From positions 496,001-560,000 of the forward strand of contig NZ_AP014624.1 of the NCBI RefSeq assembly GCF_000829375.1: DNA of 64,000 nt. Direction: 5' to 3'. This document shows, piece by piece, positions 50,397-58,736 of this stretch. Both the position numbers and the translations under genes were made by a program. Every line of letters starts with the position of its first letter. Position 1 is the first letter of the stretch. The notes under the pieces were generated by a model. That model was given only the letters and a program-made list of their open reading frames with translations, made no database searches and was not told the origin of the DNA. The stretch is from Chryseobacterium sp. StRB126. GTDB lineage: Bacteria > Bacteroidota > Bacteroidia > Flavobacteriales > Weeksellaceae.

Positions 50397-51059
50397 TTAT
50401 TTCTTGACTTTGATTGTACATCCAATCGCAACAGTTTTTGTCATTTTCACCGATTCTCCCTTTATCAAGTTATTTACGGCATCCTGAGCATAATACTCTG
50501 ACACATCGTTCGGGTTATCATAATTGTTATCAATAGCTCCAATATATTTTACAATATTCTTCCCGTTTTCCTTTTGCAGCACAAAAACATGTGGCGTTTT
50601 TGTCGCTCCGTACTGTGGATAAATTTTTTGTCCCTCATCTACCAAATATGGGAAAGTAAACCCTTTCTGTTTCGCCCTTTCTATCATCTGTTGGTACCCA
50701 TCTTCCGGCTGCACATTCGAATCATTTGGATTAATGGCAATCACCGGATATCCCTGACTTTTATATTTTTTATCCAGCTCAATGATTCTGTCTTCATATT
50801 TCTTGGCATACGGGCAATGGTTGCAGGTAAAGATTACAATGAAGCCCTTAGCTGTTTTAAAATCACTTAGAGAAACCATTTTCCCATCAATGTTTTTAAG
50901 TTTAAAATCTGTGGCTTCATCCCCCACTTCATAGCCTTTTACTGCTGAAATAGTCTCTTTTTGAGGCTCATTTTTATCATGGTTCATAGCCGTGAAACTT
51001 AACAAACCTAGTCCAGCAATGAAAGCTGCTATTAAAGTTTTTATATTTTTCATAATCAA
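50397..51059 (-). CDS. Exported thioredoxin-fold/AhpC-TSA protein
   Basis: 220 residues. The N-terminus is hydrophobic (TLIAAFIAGLGLLSFTAM), acting as a signal peptide or anchor; a Met two codons in is an equally good start. The domain reads VGDEATDFKLKNIDGKMVSLSDFKTAKGFIVIFTCNHCPYAKKYEDRI, with an active-site-like CNHCPY (C-x-x-C), and then YGATKTPHVFVLQKENG with the cis-Pro loop. It is a periplasmic redox protein of the TlpA/peroxiredoxin-like group; CNHC with a preceding T is typical of the 'thioredoxin family protein' group rather than true peroxidases. A second thioredoxin-fold gene lies 4 bp upstream. Confidence 0.88.
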   Translation of the reverse strand: MIMKNIKTLIAAFIAGLGLLSFTAMNHDKNEPQKETISAVKGYEVGDEATDFKLKNIDGKMVSLSDFKTAKGFIVIFTCNHCPYAKKYEDRIIELDKKYKSQGYPVIAINPNDSNVQPEDGYQQMIERAKQKGFTFPYLVDEGQKIYPQYGATKTPHVFVLQKENGKNIVKYIGAIDNNYDNPNDVSEYYAQDAVNNLIKGESVKMTKTVAIGCTIKVKK

Positions 51060-51063
51060 TAAT

Positions 51064-51552
51064 TTATTGTAAATTTTCAGTAATTGTCTTTTCCAAATCT
51101 TCCTTGCTCATTTCTCCATCATTGAAATGTACTTTCTCTCCGTTTTTATAAAAAATCGTTACCGGAATATTTCCGTCCCATTCTTTATCAAACCTTGGAA
51201 TCCAGGTATTCATTCTTTTAATATCATCTAGAAGAACAACTTCAGCCGTCAGATTTTTATTTTTAATAAATTTTAAAACCTTTTCTTTATCCATCAGCCT
51301 GTCTAATGAAACCAGAATCATCTTAAACTTAGAGTTATCGGCATATTGATTACTGATTTCTATAAAGTGAGGAAGTTCTTTCACACAGGGGGCGCAGATA
51401 GTGGCCCAAAAATTAACAACCAGAAACTTATCTTTCTCCAATTGGATTTTCTCTTCCAGGTCTTCGTATTTTAAAACGGGAACATTTGCATACTGAGCTT
51501 TACACACGATACTGAATAGAAATATGGCTAGGATTCTTAATAGATTCTTCAT
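51064..51552 (-). CDS. TlpA-like thioredoxin-fold protein
   Basis: 162 residues from the Met at 51552; the open frame extends 45 bp upstream but the shorter form starts cleanly with a signal peptide (MKNLLRILAIFLFSIVCKAQ). The domain has KFLVVNFWATICAPCVKELPHFIEI with the redox pair C-A-P-C, a SLDRLMDKEKVLKFI helix and the cis-Pro in GNIPVTIFYKNG. It should reduce or form disulfides in the periplasm or act in cytochrome maturation. It is the first gene of a two-gene operon with another thioredoxin-fold protein. Confidence 0.88.
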   Translation of the reverse strand: MKNLLRILAIFLFSIVCKAQYANVPVLKYEDLEEKIQLEKDKFLVVNFWATICAPCVKELPHFIEISNQYADNSKFKMILVSLDRLMDKEKVLKFIKNKNLTAEVVLLDDIKRMNTWIPRFDKEWDGNIPVTIFYKNGEKVHFNDGEMSKEDLEKTITENLQ

Positions 51553-51704
51553 ATTCAAATTTAATAAAATAATGTAAATCAATTTACTACAAAACAAATA
51601 AGGCTTTTAAACTATCTTTTTTAGATTTATTGATTGATAAATTGATTTTGTTTTCAGTTACAATAGATTTTTTAATATTTTTACAGACTTTTAATAAAAA
51701 AACC

Positions 51705-52565
51705 ATGAAAAAAGCTTATTTGCTTCTGCCAATTTTATTTTTGGCTTCTTGCTCAAGCAGCAATGATGATACTTCATCACCTAATAATAATGGGAATAAC
51801 AACGGAAACAATACTCCCAATACCCCTGTTTTAATCGCCAAATTAAACCTAGATGGAGAGACCTCCGTATTTAGCTATAACGGATCAAAAATCTCTCAGG
51901 TTAAAAACATTAATACCAATGAAGTTTCCACTTATACCTATACCGGGGATTTAATTACGGAAGAAATCGCCACAGGTGGAAGTTCAACTTTCAAAATAAA
52001 TTATACTTATGACGGAAGCGGTAGACTGATTAAAAAAGTAACTATTCAGCATAGCTTAACATCAGGTGATACCTCAACAGATGAAGCTAATTATACTTAT
52101 ACTTCCAATACTGCTGTAAAAATAACTTACAAAAGAAGCTCTACAATGTCTTCTGCAGTAACCACCGGAACTAAAAATGCGATATTAAACTCCGATGGCT
52201 CTCTAAACAGTTGGACAGAAACGGCATCCGTTCCTATTTCTGGTACTACTGGATTTTATGCTGCAACAGGCAGCTTACAACCCATTGTGTATGATACCAA
52301 AAATTCTCCTTATAAAAATATAACAGGATATTTAAAAATTATTGATACTGAAGACGAAAATGGATCAGTCCATAATGTTTTAAACTATAATCAAAAACTC
52401 AATTTTAATGATGTATATGGAGGTGCCGGATGGGGTATATTTAAATCCACTTACGATTATAATACGAGTGACTACCCTACCAGAAATGTCAGAACTTATT
52501 ATGACAAGACAGGTAACAATATAACCAGCAGTGAGGTTCGTACGTATGAATACAACCATTTATAA
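51705..52565 (+). CDS. Lipoprotein with RHS/YD-like beta repeats
   Basis: 286 residues from ATG 51705; upstream extension lacks signal features. The lipobox is LFLASCSSS, Cys at ~16, followed by an Asn/Ser/Pro-rich linker. The mature part consists of short beta strands with Tyr-Thr patterns (ETSVFSYNGSKISQVKN, VSTYTYTGDLITEEIA, INYTYDGSGRLIKKV, EANYTYTSN), which resemble the YD/RHS-like repeats found in many Bacteroidetes lipoproteins. It is probably attached to the outer membrane. It is monocistronic with a strong terminator, just upstream of the leader-peptide pair. Function unknown. Confidence 0.8.
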   Translation: MKKAYLLLPILFLASCSSSNDDTSSPNNNGNNNGNNTPNTPVLIAKLNLDGETSVFSYNGSKISQVKNINTNEVSTYTYTGDLITEEIATGGSSTFKINYTYDGSGRLIKKVTIQHSLTSGDTSTDEANYTYTSNTAVKITYKRSSTMSSAVTTGTKNAILNSDGSLNSWTETASVPISGTTGFYAATGSLQPIVYDTKNSPYKNITGYLKIIDTEDENGSVHNVLNYNQKLNFNDVYGGAGWGIFKSTYDYNTSDYPTRNVRTYYDKTGNNITSSEVRTYEYNHL

Positions 52566-52573
52566 AATATATG

Positions 52574-52599
52574 AGAGAGCTTTAGGCTCTCTTTTTTTT
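52574..52599 (+). terminator. Terminator after the lipoprotein gene
   Basis: AGAGAGC (52574-52580) pairs with GCTCTCT (52586-52592), loop TTTAG, then a run of T to 52599. Confidence 0.9.
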
Positions 52600-52654
52600 A
52601 TAAGCTTACACAGATACAGTTTTTCACAACTCATAGAGTTATTTGAATAATTTG

Positions 52655-52662
52655 TATATTTG
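52655..52662 (+). promoter_or_regulatory. -7 box of the leader-peptide pair
   Basis: TATATTTG, a full TAnnTTTG match, 22 bp before the first peptide start. With the terminator just upstream, it defines a dedicated transcript for the two peptides. Confidence 0.7.
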
Positions 52663-52684
52663 AGTACAACCAAACTAAATTATT

Positions 52685-52846
52685 ATGAAAAAATCAAACA
52701 TTCAGAAAAAGAAACTCACCAAGAGTGAACTGAAAATAATTAACGGAGCAGGCCCTATCTGCCCGAGGGTAATTAACTGTACAGACCGAAATACCGGAGA
52801 AGAATTATATGGAGTTTATGGAATTCAGGATGGACCTTGTTGTTAA
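52685..52846 (+). CDS. Short leader-type Cys peptide A
   Basis: 53 residues. The N-terminal 20 residues (MKKSNIQKKKLTKSELKIIN) end in GAG and form a charged leader with L-T-K-x-E-L-K-x-I-N-G, the pattern of double-glycine leaders cut by peptidase-containing ABC exporters. The core ends GIQDGPCC and has Cys near 26, 32, 52 and 53. Peptide B 28 bp downstream shares the leader and the Cys spacing, so the two are paralogues. Own -7 box; no terminator between A and B. Candidate exported peptide (bacteriocin- or signal-like); modification and target are unknown, and no exporter gene is in the window. Confidence 0.8.
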   Translation: MKKSNIQKKKLTKSELKIINGAGPICPRVINCTDRNTGEELYGVYGIQDGPCC

Positions 52847-52874
52847 TTACAGATTGATACCCAATTAAAAAGAT

Positions 52875-53033
52875 ATGAAAAAAGCAGTCATTCAAAAAAA
52901 GAAACTCACAAAAGCTGAGCTTAAGGAAATCAACGGTGGTGCAGCCAACTGTGCAGAAGGAACCTGTAAACTCAGAGGGGTAAGCCATTTCCTTATCATC
53001 GGCCCAAGAGGTAAAGACGGATATTGCTGTTAA
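52875..53033 (+). CDS. Short leader-type Cys peptide B
   Basis: 52 residues. The leader MKKAVIQKKKLTKAELKEIN is followed by GGA, a full double glycine, where A has GAG. Leader identity with A is 16 of 20. The cores differ in sequence but keep four Cys near 26, 31, 51 and 52, with 19 residues between the second Cys and the C-terminal CC in both peptides. The core contains GKDGYCC at its end. A terminator follows, 28 bp after the stop, inside the end of convergent mutS. Duplication with a fast-changing core and fixed leader is the usual sign of exported peptides. Confidence 0.8.
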   Translation: MKKAVIQKKKLTKAELKEINGGAANCAEGTCKLRGVSHFLIIGPRGKDGYCC

Positions 53034-53060
53034 TCAGCATTCTAAATTAGAAAAAGAAAA

Positions 53061-53091
53061 ATGATTGGATTATCCTCCAATCATTTTTTTT
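53061..53091 (+). terminator. Terminator of the peptide pair, overlapping the mutS 3' end
   Basis: ATGATTGGA (53061-53069) pairs perfectly with TCCAATCAT (53076-53084), followed by T to 53091. The right arm encodes the last codons (Met-Ile-Gly-Gly) of convergent mutS. A-runs on the other side allow use in both directions. Confidence 0.85.
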
Positions 53092-55658
53092 ATGGCGTTG
53101 AGCTTCATCAAAGCTTCAATGGGTGTTAAGGTATTGATATCTATTTTGGTAAGCTCTTCCCTGATATTCTCCAGCACCGGATCATCCAGCTGGAAAAAGG
53201 AAAGCTGCATGTTTTCTTCAGTTACCCTTTTAATATTCTCCGAAGTTCCTCCATCTTGAGTTCTGCTTGCCTCAAGCGTTTTAAGGATCTCATTGGCTCT
53301 GTTAATTACTTTAGCAGGCATACCAGCCAGTTTGGCCACATGAATACCGAAGCTATGCTCACTGCCACCAGGAACCAGTTTTCTCATGAAGATAATATTT
53401 CCTTTATTTTCCTGAATGGAAACGTGGAAGTTTTTTACTCTCTCAAAATTTACCGTCATTTCATTCAGTTCATGATAATGCGTGGCAAATAAAGTCTTCG
53501 CCTGTGTAGCATGCTGATGAAGATATTCTGCAATAGCCCATGCAATAGAAACTCCGTCATACGTAGAAGTACCACGTCCAATTTCATCCAGAAGGATAAG
53601 GCTCCGTTCTGAAATATTATTCAGGATATTGGCGGCTTCATTCATTTCCACCATGAAAGTAGATTCTCCTGCAGAAATATTATCCGTTGCTCCTACCCTT
53701 GTAAAGATTTTGTCCAACAGTCCAATCTCCGCATGTTTAGCAGGTACAAAACTTCCGATCTGAGCCAAAAGACATACGATAGCCGTCTGACGCAGAATTG
53801 CCGATTTACCGGCCATGTTAGGCCCTGTCACCATGATAATCTGCTGGGAGTCTTTATCCAGGAAGATATCATTCGGAATATATTTTTCTCCTAGTGGAAG
53901 AGCATTTTCAATGATCGGATGTCTTGCTTCTTTTAGGTCAATAGCATAACCATTATTCAGAATAGGTTTGGTATAGCTTTCTGAAACAGCTAGTTCAGAT
54001 AACCCGGCTGCAACATCAATCTGTGCAATAATATTGGAATTCCCTTGAATCTGATCGATATACACCATGGTTTCAGCACATACATTTCTGTACAGCTGAG
54101 TTTCCAGAACACTTATCTTTTCTTCGGCGCCCAGAATTTGGTTTTCATATTCCTTTAATTCTTCTGTGATATATCGCTCGGCATTCACAAGGGTCTGTTT
54201 TCTCACCCATTCATCCGGAACTTTATCTTTATGGGTATTTCGGACTTCAATATAGTATCCGAAAACGTTATTAAAATCAATTTTAAGGCTCGTAATACCT
54301 GTCCTTTCGATTTCTCTCTGGCACATTTCATCCAGGAATCCACGGCCTTTGTTCTGAAGATTTCTCAACCTGTCCAATTCCTCAGAAACTCCATTCTGAA
54401 TAACGTTTCCTTTGGCAATACTTACGGGAAGCTCTTCATTAAGATGATTTTGTAGGAATTTAATCAGTTCTTCAAGATCAAATAACGATTCTAGCCAAGC
54501 CAACACGTCTGCATGTGGATGCAATAAAGCTTTGATTTTATGAATATTAATCAGACTCTGACGCAGATAGCCCAATTCTTTAGGGGATATTTTCTCTGCA
54601 GCCAATTTCCCCATCAATCGGTCCAGATCAGAAATTGATTTTAATAGTTGTCCTATTTCATATTTAAGATGATCGTTTTCGTTTAAGAAATCAATCAGGG
54701 AAAGTCTTCTGGAAATTTCATCTACCGATTTTAAAGGAAGAATAATTCTTCTTCTCAGTAATCTACCTCCCATTGGAGTGGAGGTTTTATCAATAATATC
54801 CAACAATGATTTCCCTTGTGGGTTACTTGGGTAAACAATCTCAAGATTTCTTAAGGTAAAATTATCCATCATCAGATAATCTTCCTGAGGAATAATCTGA
54901 AGTTTTGTGATATGAGAAAGCAGGTTGTGATGAGTATCTTCTACCAGATAGGCAAAAATAGCGCCGGCTGCTGTAATCGCTAACGGAAGGGTTTCTACCC
55001 CAAACCCTTTTAAAGAGTTGGTTTTAAAATGACTGGTTAATTTTTCGTAAGCAAAATTGTATTGAAAAGCCCAGTCTTCAAGTTTAAAGGCATTTTTATT
55101 CTTAATCTGCTCCGGAATCTGTACACTTCTCTGGAAAATGATTTCACTCGGATCGAAAGTATTAACAATATGCAGTAACTTTTCAAGATTACCCTCGCTT
55201 ACCAAAAACTCTCCGGTAGAAATGTCTACTAAAGCAATTCCATATTTCTCTTTTTCCTTATGCAGAGAAAGCAGGAAGTTATTTTTCTTGGAATTTAAAA
55301 CCTGATCATTAAAGGTTACCCCGGGGGTCACCAGTTCTGTAACGCCTCTTTTTACAATCCCTTTCACCATTTTAGGGTCTTCCAGCTGATCGCAGATAGC
55401 AACCCTCATTCCGGCTCTTACCAATTTTGGAAGATAAGAATCTATTGAATGATGTGGAAATCCGGCTAATTCTACACTTCCTTCTCCGTTATTCCTTTTC
55501 GTAAGAACAATACCCAATATCTGTGAGGTCTTCACGGCATCCTGCCCAAAAGTTTCATAAAAGTCCCCTACCCTGAAAAGTAAAAGCGCATCAGGGTATT
55601 TTCCCTTGATGGTATTATATTGAGTCATTAACGGGGTTTCCTTCTTCGATTTTGCCAT
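53070..55658 (-). CDS. mutS: DNA mismatch repair protein MutS
   Basis: 862 residues, full length. Domain I carries LLFRVGDFYETFG with the F-x-E that wedges into mismatches (near residue 30). The connector, lever (~250-530) and clamp follow. The ATPase has MVTGPNMAGKSAILRQTA (Walker A, ~615), DNISAGESTFMVEMNEAANIL and LLDEIGRGTSTYDGVSIAWA (Walker B). The C-terminal helix-turn-helix and dimer tail end in KMIGG. It binds mismatches and small loops and recruits MutL. It stands alone, convergent with the peptide pair, whose terminator overlaps its last codons. Confidence 0.97.
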   Translation of the reverse strand: MAKSKKETPLMTQYNTIKGKYPDALLLFRVGDFYETFGQDAVKTSQILGIVLTKRNNGEGSVELAGFPHHSIDSYLPKLVRAGMRVAICDQLEDPKMVKGIVKRGVTELVTPGVTFNDQVLNSKKNNFLLSLHKEKEKYGIALVDISTGEFLVSEGNLEKLLHIVNTFDPSEIIFQRSVQIPEQIKNKNAFKLEDWAFQYNFAYEKLTSHFKTNSLKGFGVETLPLAITAAGAIFAYLVEDTHHNLLSHITKLQIIPQEDYLMMDNFTLRNLEIVYPSNPQGKSLLDIIDKTSTPMGGRLLRRRIILPLKSVDEISRRLSLIDFLNENDHLKYEIGQLLKSISDLDRLMGKLAAEKISPKELGYLRQSLINIHKIKALLHPHADVLAWLESLFDLEELIKFLQNHLNEELPVSIAKGNVIQNGVSEELDRLRNLQNKGRGFLDEMCQREIERTGITSLKIDFNNVFGYYIEVRNTHKDKVPDEWVRKQTLVNAERYITEELKEYENQILGAEEKISVLETQLYRNVCAETMVYIDQIQGNSNIIAQIDVAAGLSELAVSESYTKPILNNGYAIDLKEARHPIIENALPLGEKYIPNDIFLDKDSQQIIMVTGPNMAGKSAILRQTAIVCLLAQIGSFVPAKHAEIGLLDKIFTRVGATDNISAGESTFMVEMNEAANILNNISERSLILLDEIGRGTSTYDGVSIAWAIAEYLHQHATQAKTLFATHYHELNEMTVNFERVKNFHVSIQENKGNIIFMRKLVPGGSEHSFGIHVAKLAGMPAKVINRANEILKTLEASRTQDGGTSENIKRVTEENMQLSFFQLDDPVLENIREELTKIDINTLTPIEALMKLNAIKKMIGG

Positions 55659-55780
55659 AGTAAAAAATGAGCCCCAAATTTAAAAAAATAAATCCAGGGT
55701 TACAGAATTGTTTCATGGTTATCCCCGAATAACTTTTCCCTATCAGGAAATAATTGTATTTTCACAATAAAATCACCTTC

Positions 55781-56311
55781 ATGAAATTTCCTGTTTTAGA
55801 AACTGAAAGACTTATTCTGCGCCAGCTTACCCTTAATGATACCCAAGATCTGTTTGAATATTTTTCTCTGGAAGAAGTTATGGAATATTATGATCTTCAA
55901 GCCTTCCAATCGATTGAAGACGCACAACAAATTATTCAGCATTTCAACAGTGAATTTGAGAAGGGAAAAGGATTCCGTTGGGCTTTACAACTGAAATCTG
56001 ATGGTAAAGTGATTGGTACTTGCGGTTATCATAACTGGTACAGAGAGCATTTCAAAGCTGAAATTGGATATGAACTTAATCCTCTTTTCTGGAGACAATC
56101 TTATATGAAAGAAGCTATTCTTCCCATCCTGACATTTGGTTTTGAGACTATGAGATTACATCGTGTGGATGCCTTTATTGATCCTGCTAATATTTCCTCC
56201 GAAAAACTTCTGACATCTTTAACTTTTCAGGAAGAAGGAACGCTTAGGGATTACTTTTTTGAAAAAGGAAAGTTCGTGGATGCCAAGATTTTCGGGTTGA
56301 TTAATAAATAA
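55781..56311 (+). CDS. GNAT-family N-acetyltransferase (RimJ-like)
   Basis: 176 residues from ATG 55781; the ORF extends 27 bp upstream but the shorter form begins at the usual strand PVLETERLILRQL. Typical RimJ/RimL-type GNAT features: LRQLTLNDTQDLFEYFSLEEVMEYY, WALQLKSDGKVIGTCGYHNW and EIGYELNPLFWRQSYMKEAI, the acetyl-CoA pyrophosphate-binding region. RVDAFIDPANISSEKLLTSLTFQEEGTLRDYF closes it. It transfers an acetyl group to a protein N-terminus or small amine. Repeat element copy 3 begins 6 bp past the stop. Confidence 0.92.
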   Translation: MKFPVLETERLILRQLTLNDTQDLFEYFSLEEVMEYYDLQAFQSIEDAQQIIQHFNSEFEKGKGFRWALQLKSDGKVIGTCGYHNWYREHFKAEIGYELNPLFWRQSYMKEAILPILTFGFETMRLHRVDAFIDPANISSEKLLTSLTFQEEGTLRDYFFEKGKFVDAKIFGLINK

Positions 56312-56316
56312 GGACT

Positions 56317-56463
56317 GGAAGCCAGAAGAAGGAAGCTGGAAGTTACTACTGGCCTGTAAACTTCTATCCTGCATTCTATAAAATGTTGGGTAAGTAATCT
56401 TTATAAAAGACTCAACCTTACTTTTTGGACGTTAATAACTTCCATCTTCCCGTCTCCTTCTCC
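56317..56463. repeat. Interspersed inverted-repeat element, copy 3
   Basis: About 147 bp filling the space between the convergent GNAT and JmjC genes. The left end (56317-56347) begins GGAAGC and ends AAGCTGGAAGTTACT. The right end reads AATAACTTCCATCTTCC. The core shares CTGTAAACTTCTAT with copy 4. Confidence 0.75.
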
Positions 56464-56466
56464 CGT

Positions 56467-57342
56467 CTATCTCTTCCCCAAATGCTTCTCCAAAGCCTCT
56501 GAACTTTTTTTATAAGCCCATTTTTGTTTGTAATCCACCCACTTAGCTTTAAACAGCTTACGCATAATCTTATCTGTATACCTCATAATAAAGACATGAT
56601 ACAACATATTGGCAAAAACATCCGGTTTATTGGGAAGGGTTCTCAATGATAGTGAAAACCCAGGTTCTAGATATCTGTTGAAGTGCCAAAAAGCTCCCGG
56701 AATAAAAAGAGCATCCCCATGTTCCATAAAGATTTCGTAGCCTTTTGCATATTTCAATGCCGGAAACTTTTCATAATCTGGATTCTCATAATCTACATTA
56801 TAGATGGTATGAACGGATAATGGAACTTTGTACAAAAATGGAGACTGTTTTTGATCGAATAACAGAATTCTCTTTTTTCCCTCGAAATGAATGTGCATAA
56901 AGTCACCCAAATCCACATCATAATGCATTAGTACATGAGCTTCACTCCCTCCAAAGAACAAAGTAGGAAGCCTTTTGAAAAACTTCATTCCCAAATCAGG
57001 ATAAGTGAAATTTTTAAGCAATTCAGGAAGCCTGTCTGTAATAATATAGAAGAAAATTCTAAGATCTGAAGGCTTACTTTTTATGGTATCAATATAATCC
57101 TTCATCTTCATGTTGGCTACCGGTGCATCAGAGCTCTTAGCTGCATCAGCCGGTTTATTATCATACAAAGGAACTTCCTGATCACCCGCCTTTTCACGGA
57201 TATAGGCAAGATTCCATTTGTCAAAAGCTTCCCACCGGCTTGCAAAATTCTTGATTAAAAGAGGCTTTTGCTTTTTGAAGTAATTCTTCTGAAAATCTTC
57301 CTTACTGATATCATTGACTACATCTACGTTTTCGAGGATCAT
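56467..57342 (-). CDS. JmjC/cupin-like dioxygenase
   Basis: 291 residues of the cupin_8/JmjC-like Fe(II)/2-oxoglutarate family. The N-terminus has PLLIKNFASRWEAFDKWNLAYI. The metal site is HVLMHYDVDLGDFMHIHFEGKKRILLF, H-x-D at about 158-160, with the distal His in LFIPGAFWHFNRYLEP. The C-terminal ~50 residues are basic (RKLFKAKWVDYKQKWAYKK). It probably hydroxylates a protein or RNA residue in the cytoplasm. The stop codon abuts repeat element copy 3, and the start lies 71 bp from copy 4. Confidence 0.88.
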   Translation of the reverse strand: MILENVDVVNDISKEDFQKNYFKKQKPLLIKNFASRWEAFDKWNLAYIREKAGDQEVPLYDNKPADAAKSSDAPVANMKMKDYIDTIKSKPSDLRIFFYIITDRLPELLKNFTYPDLGMKFFKRLPTLFFGGSEAHVLMHYDVDLGDFMHIHFEGKKRILLFDQKQSPFLYKVPLSVHTIYNVDYENPDYEKFPALKYAKGYEIFMEHGDALFIPGAFWHFNRYLEPGFSLSLRTLPNKPDVFANMLYHVFIMRYTDKIMRKLFKAKWVDYKQKWAYKKSSEALEKHLGKR

Positions 57343-57412
57343 GTATTTTGTATTTAATGTGAAATAAAAATAGTGTTTTTTTGAAAACTGCGAAAATTAA
57401 GATGAATGAGTT

Positions 57413-57547
57413 GGAAGCAGGAAGAGGGAGGCTGGAGGTTACTATTTGTCTGTAAACTTCTATACGTCATTTTATAAAAAGTTGTTATGGAAAACCTAAA
57501 CTTCCTCTTCGGCATCAATAACGTCCTTCTTCCAGCTTCAGACTTCC
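57413..57547. repeat. Interspersed inverted-repeat element, copy 4
   Basis: About 135 bp, the best preserved. The left end (57413-57443) and the reverse complement of the right end (57517-57547) share GGAAG at the tip, a purine-rich middle and GTTA[CT]T at the inner edge. It lies in a divergent promoter region and ends 20 bp before the bestrophin -7 box. Confidence 0.78.
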
Positions 57548-57566
57548 TACTTTATTCTGAAAAAAT

Positions 57567-57574
57567 TATATTTG
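57567..57574 (+). promoter_or_regulatory. -7 box of the bestrophin promoter
   Basis: TATATTTG, a full TAnnTTTG match 17 bp before ATG 57592. The region upstream of it is the right end of repeat element copy 4. Confidence 0.6.
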
Positions 57575-57591
57575 TAGTATTAAGCGAATTT

Positions 57592-58470
57592 ATGAGAGTT
57601 TACAACACGAAGCATTTCCTTAAGATCCTTTTCAGTTTACACAAAAGTGATACCCTGAAAATTCTTTTTCCAAGTATGATTATGGTAGGATTATACTCCT
57701 GGGGAATTCAGTATTTAGAAGTGGAATACTTTCATCTTACCACAAAATCAGGAATCAGCAATGTGGGAATGATCCATTCCTTATTGGGATTTGTACTTTC
57801 CCTTCTATTGGTTTTCAGAACCAATACTGCATATGACAGATGGTGGGAAGGAAGAAAAATATGGGGAAAACTGGTGAATGACACCCGAAACTTCGCCATA
57901 AAAATCAATACCATCCTTGGAGACAACCGCCAGGACTCGGAACAGATTTCAAGGTATTTAAAATATTTCCCTCACTTCTTAGCCAAACATCTATCTAAAG
58001 AATCTACCCGTCTGGCCTTAGACGAGGATTATTCAGAAATTGAAAAATCTTTAAAAAATCACGGTCCAAGTGAAATTATCATCCTTCTAAGTCATAAACT
58101 GAATCAGCTCAAAAAAGAAGGCAAGATTTCAGAGGTTGAAATGTTGTATTTAGATACTCAACTTTCAGGATTTTTGGAGGTCTGTGGTGGATGTGAACGA
58201 ATTAAAAATACTCCTATTCCCTATTCTTATTCTTCATTTATCAAAAAGTTCATTATCCTCTATGTACTTGCTCTTCCTATTGCTTATGTTATTACTATTG
58301 GACTTTTCATGATACCACTTACTGTTTTCGTGTATTATGTACTGATGAGTCTTGAAATGATTGCTGAAGAGATTGAAGATCCTTTCAACAATGACGAGAA
58401 TGATATTCCAATGGAAACCATAGCCCAAAATATTGAGAAGAATGTTCATCAGATAATGAGCAAAAAATGA
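57592..58470 (+). CDS. Bestrophin-family channel protein
   Basis: 292 residues from ATG 57592. The open frame runs 105 bp further upstream, but that part is repeat element copy 4 and lies before the -7 box, so it is not coding. The protein has four hydrophobic regions and the bacterial bestrophin signatures SLLLVFRTNTAYDRWWEGRKIWGKLVNDTRNFAI and, near the end, PLTVFVYYVLMSLEMIAEEIEDPFNNDENDIPMETI (acidic Ca2+-clasp-like segment). These pentamers conduct small ions in the inner membrane. Ion selectivity is unknown; bacterial homologues such as KpBest pass cations. Confidence 0.9.
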   Translation: MRVYNTKHFLKILFSLHKSDTLKILFPSMIMVGLYSWGIQYLEVEYFHLTTKSGISNVGMIHSLLGFVLSLLLVFRTNTAYDRWWEGRKIWGKLVNDTRNFAIKINTILGDNRQDSEQISRYLKYFPHFLAKHLSKESTRLALDEDYSEIEKSLKNHGPSEIIILLSHKLNQLKKEGKISEVEMLYLDTQLSGFLEVCGGCERIKNTPIPYSYSSFIKKFIILYVLALPIAYVITIGLFMIPLTVFVYYVLMSLEMIAEEIEDPFNNDENDIPMETIAQNIEKNVHQIMSKK

Positions 58471-58736
58471 AAAATAAGGAGAAATAAAATGAATTAATTT
58501 TTAATCGAAAATTTTGAGTTAAAGTATAAGTATTTTACTATTTTTGAAATAAAATAGCCAGAAATAATTTTTCTCCTTCTGCTATTATTATCTTGTGATT
58601 ATTAAAACAGATAGATAAACAGCAAGGTATTATATCCATCAGATTACAGTGTGAAAAAAATTGTCAGCAACAAATGGAATGGTAATAGAGGTCATTACCG
58701 TAAAGACAGAAAATTAATCTCAACAAAATAATACAA

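Noticed and set aside
57487..57591. 35-codon N-terminal extension of bestrophin
   Set aside because: It is translated from repeat element copy 4 and lies upstream of the -7 box.
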